Assembly (NCBI GenBank): GCA_964057225.1
Contig: OZ059894.1
Coordinates: 16,212,476 to 16,276,475 of the forward strand
From: Auanema rhodensis
Taxonomy: Eukaryota > Nematoda > Chromadorea > Rhabditida > Rhabditidae
Length of the DNA: 64,000 bases
Direction: 5' to 3'
Part shown: positions 24,601-36,793 of the stretch, piece after piece
How the letters are laid out: each line of letters opens with the position of its first letter
Position numbering within the stretch: the first letter of the stretch is position 1
Notes under the pieces: generated by a model
What the model was told of the DNA's origin: nothing
Databases searched by the model: none
What the model saw: only the letters and a program-made list of their open reading frames with translations
Program-made: the position numbers and the translations under genes

Positions 24601-27600
24601 ATAATACCAGAATTTGCTCTTTTTCTTGTACTCCGGGTGTCTCGTTGAGATTGATTCATCAAGGACTGAAACATTACATATGAAATAAGAAAGAATATTT
24701 TCTTATACCATCATTAAAGCGGATCCGCGAGCTCTTCTTGTACCAGTAATACTTTCACCGCTGAAATCGGGGGGGTTCAAAAAATGAGAATAAGATAAAG
24801 AAAACCTTGTAATTATCGAATCGGAGAATAATCGTCGAACGGCAGTCGATTCACTGGTATCCAGGTCTTGCTGTTTCGCGTTCGTAATAGTAGTAGGAAC
24901 TACCGACGACTGAAATAATGCTTAAGCAAGAATTATAAAATATTGTCATACCGCTCGCTGTGTTGTAGCTGGTATCGGTGCTAATGCCGATGACTTCAAC
25001 AGTTGAGCATTTACAGGAACGTCAGACGAGGCACTGACCGTACTGAAAACGCTGTCATCCATGGGCAAATCTTTTAATATGGTGGCTTCGGTCTCCTCCA
25101 ACAGTGGGGTTTTTTCTCTACTTGAAGGTATTTCATCAGAAGATTGTGGTATAGATATTATCTCCTCTAGAGCGGGAATATTTGAAATTACAACATTTGT
25201 GTTGTAAGTACTATTCGAGTCACTACTAGGCTCCAAGGAAACAAGTTCAGACTGGCTTGCTTTCTCCTTTAAGTCAGTAGCTGAAACAGCAGAAGATGCA
25301 TCTTCATCCACAACATCATCATCTGATTGTTGTTCCATAGAGCAATTCACTCCAGTTTCGTTAACCCATCGATTAACGGAGTTCTGAAAAAAAAGTACAT
25401 AAAAACTATGATATTAAAAGTACCTTAGGGCAGGAAATATTAAATGTTGTATCATTGATAGAATAGTCCACCAATTTAGGAGCATTAAGGCCGTCACCAA
25501 TTGAAGAAACTACTTCTTCTTCGTCATCTTCTTCTTCCTCCACATTAGTAACATCTTCGGTTTCATACACAGAAACACTCTTTTGTTGTACCTCCGAAAC
25601 AGACTCTATTTCTGCCAATTTTTCATCCAAATCTTCGCCTAACTCATCTTCGTCGGATTGCTCTTCCTAAAAAAAATAGTAATACAAACAAGTGAACAAT
25701 CTTTACCGCAGAATGAATAGGAGATCTTACTGTCGTTGTTTCATTATGCACAATGTTAGGAATGGGATCATCTCTCTCTTCTGCTCGTTCATTTGAAGAA
25801 GAGCTGTAATACTCAAGGGACTAGAAATTATTTGAAGAGCTATATTCTTACGATGAATCTCCAGAATCCTGGTAAACCGCAATATCTTGTAAATTTTCAC
25901 TAGGAGTAGAGCAAACATCAGTTTCTATAGAACTGTTATCATTTGAAGCAACCATAACTGAGTCGTCCGCTTCAACAACTTCTGATTTCTGCTCTCCAGA
26001 AATTTCTACAATGGAATCGTCTTCGGTATCGAAATCAGGCTGAAAAATTGGCCTAATGATAATAGTTAGCGGAGTGCAAACCTGAGGCACATCAGGATGT
26101 TCAGAAGCTACTGATTCCATTGTAGTATTAGGAAGATCAAATCGTAATCTTGGACGACACGGGCTTTGAAGAACTAAAATTTCTAATTCAGTTATTCATA
26201 TCAACGTATTTAACAAACGCTTTGATTTAGCGGCCGACTTCAAAATACTAGTGGGAGGTGGTAATTGTTTAATATTTTCAGGAGTAGTATCCATGGACAA
26301 ATGTGCCTCTGCAGCAGCCGCAGCTCTAGCTCGGGATGTTGGGGTCTTCATAACGTCATTAATATTCTTCCAAACCTCAGTTGATATATTACTAAATATT
26401 CAGTGAAGCTGTATATAGTTATATAAAACTTACAGCCCATCAGGAGTGTCTTCATTGGCAAGATTTCGTTTAGCTGGTGGAGTCATCATCTAAAGAGAAA
26501 GTTATGAAGTTTTAATTTATGGTTAATACCGGAGATGTCAAAGTTAGTGTATTAGCAACAACAGATTCCCTTTCGTGATTCTCAAATGTTCTTTTACGGT
26601 TCGCATCATTTTTAAAGCTCCTGCTAAAATAATGATAATGTGAACACATTGAACCAAAATAATAATAATACTTTTGACGAAGAGGGAAAGGAGTTCTAGG
26701 TTTGAAAAGAACAGCACTTTCAACACGAGGAGACTTTGACTTAGAATCTTAAATAATAAAATAATGCAAACAATACAATTCGACAAAGTTACCAAAATTA
26801 TTAATAGCATCCATTATATTTGAAGACCATTTGATCGGATACGCTATATCTTTCTTGCGTTTACCAAGAGTTTCTCGAATGTGCATAACTCCAGGTAAGG
26901 CAGCAGAGTACTTTTGTGCATATAAGTCATTAGATTCTTTTGGGACAGTAGCCTGAATACTAAATTGAGGAAAAGAAGATCAGCTTAATTTAACCAGTTC
27001 AACTTCATCATAGCGTGAATTTTTGATCAGATAACATTGCCATTTATAAAAACCATTTTCTTCCTTTGTCAGTTTCTCTGTAAAAAATTATAAAACCTAA
27101 AAATATAGTACAATTTTACCTCGAAGAGTAGCTTCTTCATTCTCGGTTAACGATCTTGGTAACTCAAGCCAGTAGTTAATATCATCATGGGTACTCTTGT
27201 CAGAGATAGCAAGAGGCACAGATACGCCACAATTTTCATCACCATTATCTTCGGACCACTGATCATAAACAAAGTCAATTTCTTTCACATTTATATCATA
27301 TAAGTCATCCAAAAGCTCGTTAGCACTGTTACATATGGAGGATTTCTGTATTTTAAGGTGATTCAAAATAGCTTTAAAAAATTCAGAAAACCGTTTGCAC
27401 TATTCCTCTCAAAGAATCGGTTACTGTAATATAGTCAATCGCGTAATAGATTAGTAATTCCTTTTTTAATTTGTTGGAAATTGTCATAACCAAGAGTGGA
27501 GCCAGCAAATTCTATAAAGTTGGTTCAAAACAAACATTCAAAACTTGAGTTTTACCAATAGAGCAGGAGGATAGTATGTAGATGCATCTTGTCCCATCCA

Positions 27601-30527
27601 AAAGCCTAATGAAGGTTCTAGCATATGCATCTTAGAAACAAGTTGATCTATACTCAGTTGGGCACTAAAATTTAAATGAGACCGACCGAAAAATAAATAT
27701 TGCATACCGTCTGGAACGAGCTTTTTCCCTACGAGATTCCAGCTGATCCTTCATCGTTCTCCAAACTTGATTACTGTTATTAGGAAGAGGAAGCATGCCT
27801 TTTAGACACATATTTTCAACACAAAAAGAGTATTGTAGCAAATTATATGAAGCTGTCCGCCTAGCTTTCAATTCTCGTATAAATGATTCTAAGAGAGTTG
27901 GATAGTTTTAAAACACCAGAGAGAACCTTACCACTACATGCTTCAATATTAGAACAGGCTGGAATTAAATCACCAAAAACTTCAACACCACATAGGAAAA
28001 CATTCTTGGCGTAAGAAAACATTTTTTTTCCTTGTGGAGTTAGATGTTTTGCAGGACGATTAAACAAAGGAACGACTGAAATAGTTAAGATAAAATCCAA
28101 AGCAACTTTAAAATCCTACTAGTTTCATCCATTTTTTCTTTTGCTCTTTCGATTTCTGTCCACATCCAAGAACGAATCAAGCAAAGATTGGTGAAGTGAC
28201 TGGATCTTCGTATAAAGTTAAGCAAAGAAGAACAATAGCCATAATTTACTAAACAGGAAAGTAGGGTGTTAATGGGAGTATCCTATAAAAAAAGCTTTTT
28301 TTTTCACGATCTTATTCAAATATTCACCTCGTTATGAGATGCAAGACCAACAGCTAAAAGCCATTCAGCAGCCTCAAGCGAGTCTTCCAAGTGGGATTCA
28401 AGATCTTGAACAATCGCATCCATAGTCTAAAAATAATCACATTTCTTTGGTAGCCGCATATTTCAAATAGATACCTGATGTCCCATGCAGGGAACGTTAA
28501 ATATACGGAAATTATGTCCAGTGGCAGCATGAATAAGTCTAATCTGAACAAAAAAAAATCATTATCAATTACAATTTTGTGATACCTCATAATTCGATGG
28601 ATAAAATAGTTGATCAGCATCGCTAACATTGGATTTCAATCGTTTAATAATTGTTGTATCAACAACCAAATCCTGAAATCTTAATATGAGAACAGATTTT
28701 TTATATTTGTATACTTGGTACTCCTCGCCAAAATTAGTTAGACAAGGCCATATAAACGACATGAAAGCATTTTGACGAGCTTTTGTGTTATCCGGAACAA
28801 CTGCTTGTACCAATCGTTTATAATAATAAGCATTTAAATCAAAAATATTTCCCTATAATATAAATGAAGAATTATTTTGTAGGTATAAATATAGACGAAC
28901 CAATAATTGATTTTTTTCATTCAAATATGCTAAGAATAAAAGTGAACGATCAAATTCTAAAATACTTTGGTCATTATTACCGCTATAGCAACACGTTACC
29001 TCCTATAGATAATTGAGACATCGAATGCATAGTCGTTTCTTCAACAGGAGAATCCCTGCTTTCTTTCTCGCACACCAGAGTTCGCATAGACACCCATTTC
29101 CTCCCATTAGAAAAAGCATGCTGAGAAATAACAATTAATCCTCAGAAATAAAATTAAACTTACCAAAAGTTTTAAAGCAATAATCAAATCAGTATCATCA
29201 GGATTCTCGAGGTTAGGAGGTCTACTGACACTATACAAAGACATAGTTAATCCTGGACGAGTAGTATCCGCAGTTCTTGTGCTGGAAAATAACATTCAAG
29301 TTTCGAAATTTGATTAAAGTTCTCCTTACTGATGGCCAACACAAAACCACACATCATTATGAGGATCATCGTGAGGTTCTAAATAGTTAATAAAGGCTAC
29401 CCCAGAAGAGCATCCATATATAAGTCCAACACTATAAGAAAACAATATTGTCAGGATTTCTTTAAATACTTACATATTAGCAGTTGGGCCAAAGCAAACA
29501 GTCATTAATCCTCCAAAACTTAAGCCGATGATCATTGTATTATACCGCTCGATGAATCCAAAGGCGGTAACCGAAACAGCAGCTTAAAAAATTTCTTTCA
29601 GTTGAGCATAGGAATATAAAATAACCGATATCCAGTTTTCTAGTTCTTCTGCCTGTACTAGGATCATCGAACTGATAATGAAATTGTTTGCCATGGTGAA
29701 ACGGCTCTGAAACATTACGTTAAAATTGAGAAACTGATTGAAACCAACTTAACGCATCAGTCAAGGTTTTGCTTACTGGAGTTTCCGATGTCAACGTTGG
29801 GACTCTTTCTTTTATTGAAAAATTCAAAAGATAGCAATGAGCAAATTTGGTACCTAGCATGATATAGAAACCATTAAAAGTACTGCAAATCAATAAACAT
29901 ACCAACAGCTAAAATATGAGGCCATGCTTTCATTCGAGCATTCAGCTGATCAGACTTATGCAGAAGAGCTTTTTCAGATATGAGTACGCTGATACAAGTG
30001 ATCTCAAACAAAACATTGAAACAAATAAATTTAAAACAGGATATACCTCATGCGGTATAACTATCTTCTGTATTACAGTTAAAACACCACCAATTGAATG
30101 CAGCAAGGAAACAAAACTTTCAACATGTATGCCATCTTCTTCGCAATTTACTCCAAGAAATAAACCAAACTTATCATCTTTAGAAAAAAAATAAGGAAAA
30201 GGTATATAAGAAACCCTACCTTTATCAGGAAAATAACAAACATCTTCTATGACACAACCATGATCAAAATGGAATCGTGTTTTCAGGGTATGATCACTCG
30301 ATTTATATATTAATAGCTCATTTTTCAAATATAAAGCTAAGTAACCAGATAGTTCTCCTAGAAAAACATTATTATATATTTTTCCCAGTATTTTAAAGCT
30401 TACCATTAGTGGATAAATATTTTACATTATATTCTTCATCAAACGTTCGATCTGTAAAGGACTCCCGCGTCCCAGGTGGGAGATGTATAAATTTTTGTTT
30501 GAGTGCTTCTGGCACTGATGAAAGCAT
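21648..30527 (-). CDS. mel-28: Nucleoporin ELYS / MEL-28
   Basis: This long gene of many small exons encodes a protein of well over 1,800 residues by my reading. The N-terminal part starts MLSSVPEALKQKFIHLPPG and continues as a beta-propeller (SGYLALYLKNELLIY, GLFLGVNCEEDG, MIIGLSFGGLMTVCFGP). The middle holds the helical ELYS domain: STYYPPALLNLLAPLL and KELLIYYAIDYITVTD correspond to YPPASLHAVLD and ITIYLLLDIMY of human ELYS. The downstream part has TPFPLRQK and PAKRNLANEDTPDG, an acidic disordered region (about 24940-26120), then serine/arginine exons with repeated SRRGR and SKRGR motifs, and ends with KVKGRGRAAS, an AT-hook-like site. ELYS/MEL-28 binds chromatin and nucleates nuclear pore assembly after mitosis; the basic RGR motifs fit DNA or nucleosome binding. 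The start is the first ATG after an ATTTTTAG acceptor. The exon structure of the repeat region is only approximate. Confidence 0.87.
22251..22370 (-). repeat. Two 60-base tandem coding repeats in ELYS tail
   Basis: Two adjacent 60-base units encode a 20-residue repeat of the form ETPSKRGRTPTVKKAAST, with a third partial SKRGRK unit. Each carries a basic GR core flanked by threonine-proline, like a weak AT hook with cyclin-dependent kinase-type TP sites. Both units lie in one exon and remain in frame. Confidence 0.85.
23651..24325 (-). repeat. Four tandem 169-base exon-plus-intron units in ELYS
   Basis: The same marker (gactttgga on the plus strand) recurs at 23651, 23820, 23989, 24158 and, changed to gactgtgga, at 24326, a period of 169, 169, 169 and 168. 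Each unit contains a 123-base exon (41 codons, starting VPKSPSRRGRSVPKT and ending IMEEEVK) and a 46-base intron. The exon is a multiple of three, so copy number can change without a frameshift. The middle units match across the intron as well, which points to recent duplication. More diverged copies of the same exon type extend upstream and downstream of the array. Confidence 0.92.
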
Positions 30528-31444
30528 TCAACCTAAAAATAAAGCATTACAAATTATATATTTAATATATATGTTAAAGAAATTTTAAGAAGTATAGCGT
30601 AATTCCTCCTTGTTTCACCATTATTGTTTTTAATTTGAATATTTTATAAATTCCTAGTATTTAATATAATAGAAATAAAACCGTTTTCATGAATCGAAAA
30701 TAAAAAAATGATGTACATTATTTCTCTTTCACGAGCAAATACTTGTCAGTCATACAATTTTATGTAAAAAAAAGTACTTAATAGCGGATTTTATACTTGA
30801 ATAACAAGCAGAGATTCAAAAATAGGATAAATTATTTACGCGCGAAAATAATTTTTCAAACGGAGTACGCATTGTCCTGACTAATTACAGTATACCGAAA
30901 AACAAACAAGGCTTCTTGAACAATTTTTTTTGTAATAAAAGCTTCTATCAAACTTTCTAAGCATATCACCTCAATGAAATGATTCACTTGTTACTACCTA
31001 TCATGTTATCACGCCAAACTGTCGTTTTTGATTCCAATGAAAAGGTTCTGCGCAATGCGATCATAGTCGTTACTTCGAGGGGAAGTTCAGTAGCACTGTT
31101 GGCAAGCTTATGCGGATTCCCTCCTTATCAGTCTTCAGTCATTAATTTTATCATAATCACTTTATCATTGTGTGTAATCCATAGCTTAATCAAGAGAAAC
31201 ATTCAGGCGTCTAATATGTATCACTTAAACTTTATAATCCACTTACATAATCCAAACTTACATGGTGGTTCATTACGATAACGTAAAAGTATATGTGTCA
31301 TATTGTTGTTCTGTTTTAACATATATTATATATATATTTATATTCTATGATTCAATATATGTCAATTTGTTTCTATTTTTTAATATTTCAAAGTGTCGAG
31401 CTTTCATGATCAAAATTTAGATATTGTTTACTAGTATTTTCAGT
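30528..31444. other. Divergent intergenic region, ELYS and sphingomyelinase-like genes
   Basis: This roughly 0.9-kb region carries both 5' flanks. A 100-codon open frame at 30979-31281 on the plus strand lies in a slightly GC-richer patch, but it has no recognised family and no ordered splice context. I do not call it a gene. Confidence 0.45.
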
Positions 31445-33773
31445 ATGAAGTTTTTGCTATACTATATTGCCTGGCTATTATTATTTAAATATGGTTGTTC
31501 TGATACAATTTTACATTTGGCTGATTTTCATATGGACTTGGAATATTCAATACATGGAGATAACACCAAAATGTGCCATGAAGGTCCGAATAGCACGAGA
31601 ATGAATTTAGGGACTTATGGAGATTACTTGTGTGATTCATCAGAGGTAAATAATTGCAAGTTTCTGATTTATTTCCCATTTGGAAAACTGATTGAATTCT
31701 GAACCGTAGGTCAGACAAAGAATGGTGTCAAAGTTTTTGCACAGATTATTAGTAGATAACTGCACTAGCTACTGCATTAATTAAATCGGATTAATAACGC
31801 TATCAATTTCTCTGATTATTCTTTAGTTGCCTTCCGTATTAAATGGCGTTTCGTTTATTCTGTTCGTTTCGTTAGTCAACCTCATAAAATATCTTAAAGT
31901 ATTCCTATAAAAAAGATAAGAACTTTATTAACTCTCTACTATTTTATGAGTTCTTGTTGCAACATTTAATAGATTTGTATAGGCCCTCGTGAAGTACACT
32001 TTGAATGAAGCCGCTAAACTCTTTCCATCACCCGACATAATATTGTGGACCGGAGACAATGTGCCTCATATTGAAAATTATAATTGGACATGTAAGGGAA
32101 CGGCTGATTTTTATGCCATAAATGCTTCTTCCAGATGTTTATAATTCTATGAGAGTGGCCACTAACCTAATCCAGGATCATTTCTCAATAAATACGAAAA
32201 CAATTCTTCTTCCAACATTTGGAAATCATGACTACGCTCCAGCAAATGCGTATGATACGTACAGTGAGCTGTATCTCGCAGTATGGGATATGTGGTCTAA
32301 GTTTATAGGCCCAGATCAAAAAGTCAGCTGTCTTCTCTAAGTTTTCTATTTTTTTCTTAAGTATTCAATCCATTAAAATGAGAATCATATGACAATTCAT
32401 GCTTTCGAATCATTGTTATCTTTTTCTTCTGTTATCTTAATTAATTTTCTTTACCTACTCAATATATTGTCTCTGATTCCATATTCTAAAGATCAGAAAA
32501 CTGCTGCCTGAGCAAACTATGTGATCATAATTTTCTTTTCTTTATAGGAACGTTTTTTGAGAGGAGGTTATTATAAAGTAGTAAGAAAAGGAGTAACATT
32601 TCTAGTATTGAACACAAATCTCTATTACAAGTACGCTTTTTTTTCAATATTACTTCTTAAATAAGTCATATCAGTGCTAACGAAGCCTATGTTAACTTTA
32701 CCAATCCTGATGATCCAGCTGAAATGTTCGCTTTCATGGAATCTGAACTTGAAGCTGCTTCTAAATGTGGAAACCAAATAAATAAAACTCTCTGTACCAA
32801 TCACGTTCATATTGTTGCCCATATTCCTCCTGGAGGTTTGGAATCATTTTCTGCGGCTGATCAATAAATCCTATTTCAGTTTTTGAACGAACCCCACATT
32901 ATAATTGGTTCCGACCATATTATAATGAAAGATTTTTGAACATAACTCTCAAATATGCAGAAACGATCAAATGGATGCTTTATGGACATCACCACACTGA
33001 CACTTTTCATTTAATTAGAGTACAGTTAACTATTCCATTAAATTTTTTAAATTATTGTTTAGGATAAAGAAGGCAAGGCTGTACAATTGTCTTTAATGGC
33101 TCCTGCTGTAACCCCATGGTTTTCTTCTTTAGATGGAGCGGGTGCAAATAATCCTGCATTCAGAATTTATAGGACTTCAGATGATTTAGCTATAATCAAC
33201 GATATTGAGTAAGTGAAAAAGCAAAACAATTGCCCCGAACCAGGATCGAACTGGTGACCTTTAGATCTTCAGTCTAACGCTCTCCCAACTGAGCTATCGA
33301 GGCACACAAGCCAATGCTTTTTTGCGAGATGAGGTTTTTTCTTTTTACACTGATCATTTCAGAACTTACTATGTGAATCTGGACCAATTGAATCAAGGAA
33401 ATGGAACATTTTTCCAATTTGAGTATTCATTCCAAAAAGCTTATAATATTACTGGCCCTATTAATGCATTAGCAATGGATAAAGTAATTAAGCGAATGAA
33501 AACTGATGAAACTACATTGATGACGTATCTTAATTATAATTCGGTTACTTGGAATGTGACAAAGCCAAAAGGAATATATTTGTAAGTTTCATTATTTTAT
33601 TTAAACTGTTATCAAAAATGGATTATAGGGGAGCTCAGATCTGCTCTATCGATTATTCTGATTATCCTCGTTATGATGCTTGCCTTCTCCAATATAAATC
33701 ATCCAATTCATTATCAGTAATATCCGTTTTCATACTTAGCTTTTTGATATATCATATTTCTAAATTTAGTTAA
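31445..33773 (+). CDS. Acid sphingomyelinase-like phosphodiesterase (SMPDL3 type)
   Basis: The product is a secreted or membrane-tethered calcineurin-like metallophosphoesterase. A signal peptide (MKFLLYYIAWLLLFKYGCS) leads straight into the catalytic domain with no saposin domain, so it resembles SMPDL3A/B more than full ASM. Metal-binding motifs are intact: ILHLADFHMD (DxH), LWTGDN (GD), FGNHDYAP (GNHD), HIVAHIPPG (H) and MLYGHHHTDTFH (GHxH). Several Asn-X-Ser/Thr sites (NST, NFT, NKT, NIT, NVT) suggest glycosylation. The last exon ends in a hydrophobic run (SVISVFILSFLIYHISKF), which may be a GPI-anchor signal or a membrane tail. About eight exons. The start ATG is two bases below a TATTTTCAG acceptor; an upstream in-frame ATG at 31424 would lie above that acceptor. 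Substrate could be sphingomyelin or nucleotides. A tRNA gene lies antisense in the intron at 33210-33361. Confidence 0.9.
33231..33303 (-). tRNA. tRNA-Phe (anticodon GAA)
   Basis: Read on the minus strand the gene begins GCCTCGATAGCTCAGTTGG and ends GTTCGATCCTGGTTCGGGGCA. The seven-pair acceptor stem (GCCTCGA with TCGGGGC, one T-G pair), D arm (GCTC/GAGC), anticodon arm around CTGAAGA and T arm (CCAGTTCGATCCTGG) all form. The A box and B box (GTTCGATCC) are intact. There is no intron and the discriminator base is A. The gene is 73 bases long and lies antisense inside an intron of the phosphodiesterase gene. Confidence 0.97.
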
Positions 33774-35282
33774 AATTTCTTAGTTAACTAGTCAAAATTT
33801 AATATAATTTACGGCGAAATATTATTATTAATATATATGTTACTGTGAAAATGGATGTATATATAATGTATGAGAACATTAAATTTTCTAAATGCGATTG
33901 AATCGAATACTATACTGTAAGCTAAGATTGACTTTATAATTTGTTTACTTGATGTATGTGACACTTTTTAAGCGATTGTTAGAATAATACTTTGTTATAT
34001 ACGGTTCTCATCTTAGGGTTTTTCAAATTAGAAAGTATAAAGATGTCTCATCTATCATCTTTTCTTAAATATTTAGCGAAAGGATTAGTCGTTTATTAGA
34101 ATTCAATAAAACAGTCAATCACTATATTCAGTTAAATCTTAGAGAAACAGGTTATTTAGTATATCTTTTATGTAGATTTTATTAACTCACAAAGGTTATT
34201 GTATATACATGAAGAGGTTTTTTTTGTTGTTTCGAAGGAGAGAAAATAGATAAAAATTTCTTAAAATGTTGTTTTAGCATGTTGTTTTTTTTCAATTTAA
34301 ACAATATTTCTGAAGTCAAAGAGAAATGGGTCAACAAGGGATTAATGTCGGAATGTTTTAAATGGATGTAATATATTACATACATATAACTTTCTATTTC
34401 AAGCTATACCTTTGATAAATATATATACATTTTATCTTTAATTTTGAAAAAAAAGGTTCTTCGTTAAAAGGCAATGAAAGTTAGTAATTTTGCAAACGAT
34501 ACTTTATCAACAATTCACCTGCAAAGATCAACATTAATTACATGAAGTACGTTAAATATTAAAATTTGTTTTAATTGCATAAATTGTTCCACACGGTTGT
34601 TCATAAAATGTTTCTTAAATAAAATTATTCTGAAGATAGATATTTATGAATTTCTAATAAATTATGGAAATGAAGTGATTTTGGAAGGTATGCATAAATA
34701 TATTTGTAAGTTTATTAAAAATTTTGAAATTAAAATTACATAAATATAACTAGATATTAATTTATTTAACAATGTTTTTGTTTTTTAATATGTTTCTCGA
34801 TGTTTTAAATTATTTCTGTCAAATACCTCATTTTCTACCCGGACCCTTATTACAGTTTGTGCTAGGATTGAGAGATCGTATAATACCATCTTAGCCCCCA
34901 TCGTTCAGTTCGTTCCAGCAATTGTCCATCCGGAATTGCTGGTTACTTAATCTCTTTCATTCATCTTTTCTTTTGATGGTGATGCTCTTCTACCTTTCAT
35001 GAAACCCAGAACATCACTTGATCTTTTCTGTCCTTTTTGCCATAATCTCGTTATGCCCAACCTACTTTCACCTCAGGGATTCCTTCACCTTCACTTATAT
35101 AACTCCGATCTCCTGCTATTGCACTTTTCTCATCTTTTCAAGCATAATTCTATATTCAACATCAGTTGGGTTTTTTGAGATCTAGCTGAAAGAAATGTTT
35201 TTCTTACGATAACGATTACTTCATCAGTCATTTTGTTTAATAGTTTGACTTAAACTGTTTATCATTATAATCATTTCAGCTA
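33774..35282. other. Intergenic region upstream of the ground-like gene
   Basis: It is AT-rich up to about 34800. From 34800 to 35170 it becomes richer in C and T, with a perfect 9-base inverted repeat at 34915-34942. This second part is probably the promoter or 5' leader region of the downstream gene. No exon was recognised. Confidence 0.45.
34915..34942. repeat. Inverted repeat, 9-bp perfect stem and 10-base loop
   Basis: CCAGCAATT is followed ten bases later by AATTGCTGG, its exact reverse complement. The stem is too short for a microRNA precursor. It could be a dimer-binding site or chance; it stands out because it lies in a locally C/T-rich stretch about 340 bases above a start codon. 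Confidence 0.35.
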
Positions 35283-36793
35283 ATGAATCTCATTATTCTA
35301 ACAAGCTTATTACTAAGTACTTCAACTAGCTCTGCGTTCTTTTTTCCTCCTTCTGGGTGTTCATCATGTAACTGTCCTAGTGCTTGTCCACAAGTTCCTA
35401 CATGTGCCATTCCGTTACCTTGTTCACCACCCAGCTTAGCAATACCAGCCCCTCCAGCGATACAATTTCCAACTCCAAATTATCAGGCAATTTTTAAACA
35501 AAACTGATATTAATACTTATCAGTTTTGCTTTTTTTTTATTATTATTTCGTTTTAGCCAGGATGGATTCCCGCTATTCCGTCTGCTCCAGCTGTTACATC
35601 ATCACTAATTCCAACGTTTGCGTCATTACCTTCATACAATGTTCCAATGCCAACTTATACTACACAAGTATGTGTTTTCAGCTCAAATATCAGCAAACTC
35701 AGTTGATTATTAAATTATTTTTTAAAGCCACAATATAAGTCAACTGGAATGGATGTGCAGGCTCCAATTTTTACATCTATACCAGCCGAATCGTATCTGC
35801 TTAAGTGAATTATAAAATTATAAAAATAGAATGAAATAGTTAAATTTAGATCAAAGAAACCTGAAGCTGTTCTTCCAACGCTAATGCCTTCACTAGTATG
35901 TAATGAAATAAACAATACAATTTACTGTATTTTAGAGCGAAAGCGAGGGCTATGTTGATAATTCTGAGAAATATCAGGCATTAACTGATTATGATGACAC
36001 TGCTCCCGCTTTGCCACCTCCAATTCCTCCTGCACCAACTAATACTTACAGGTTCTTTTAAGCAATAATAAAGTATTAGTTTTGCTTTATAGAACTACAG
36101 ATACAGTTCAGTATATGGATTCACTTAACGATAATCCTCCATCATTTTCTGGTTTGATTAAGTTTAAAGCTTAACTGAGTTTTTATTTTTCAAGACTCCC
36201 CGAATGAGCTTGATATTGACGTTGATAGTAATAGTTTTCTCCACTCTGGAGAAGCCAGTATAGAATGGCCTACCCTACCGATGTCGAGAAAATCCATTCC
36301 AGATGGTTTTACTATTTTTCTTACTAGCAAACTTTATTTTTATTTCAGGTTTAGCTCCATTCGACGCTCTGGAAAAAAGACATTCAGTTCTGAAAAGGAT
36401 GAGGGTAAGTTATAATATTTTCCAAAACAGAATAAAATAATATTTATTAATAGAATTCTAAAACAGCTGTTCCACACACTAATTCAACTTGTAATTCACA
36501 TAACTTAGCTAGTGTTATGGCTAAGGTATTACAGAATCAGCAGAAAAATAGAAAACTTTGTATATTCAGGCAATCGTCGAAGATGTTTCTGTATCCAAGA
36601 GAATGGTTATGAGAGCAACTGAATTAGCATTTGATGGAGCCAGGTTAAAATTTGAAGATAAAACGGCCTTATCATCAGTTTTTCTTACAGATTTGATGTA
36701 TTCTGTGCCACTGGTGAATTCAGTTACAGCATACACTCTAGAAAATATTGTGAAGTGACAAGTGGCAATGTCACATGCTTCGCTTTTAGATAA
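35283..36793 (+). CDS. Secreted ground-like domain protein
   Basis: The product starts with a signal peptide (MNLIILTSLLLSTSTSSA), followed by a cysteine/proline-rich stretch (CSSCNCPSACPQVPTCAIPL), proline-rich linkers and a C-terminal ground-like domain. The domain is rebuilt by removing a 47-base intron (36644-36690), which joins LAFDGAR to FDVFCATGEFSYSIHSRKYC and then to EVTSGNVTCFAF. The F-x-V-x-C start and CxVxxGxVTCxAF ending are hallmarks of nematode ground-like (GRL) proteins, Hedgehog-related secreted proteins of epidermis and cuticle-forming cells. An upstream exon with ASVMAKAIVEDVSVSKRMVM supplies the helical part. The start ATG is three bases below a CATTTCAG acceptor. About ten exons. 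If the 47-base intron is retained the frame stops at 36758 and the domain's cysteines are lost. Confidence 0.85.

Noticed and set aside
27418-27434. 17-base word CGGTTACTGTAATATAG shared with an intron of GBA2 at 42497-42513
   Set aside because: One copy is inside an ELYS exon and the other in an intron. A single shared 17-mer is near chance expectation for AT-biased DNA of this length, and no longer repeat extends from it.
30979-31281. 100-codon plus-strand open frame between ELYS and the phosphodiesterase gene
   Set aside because: It has no recognised domain or ordered codon bias, and it lies in the shared promoter region of two divergent genes. Chance is likelier.
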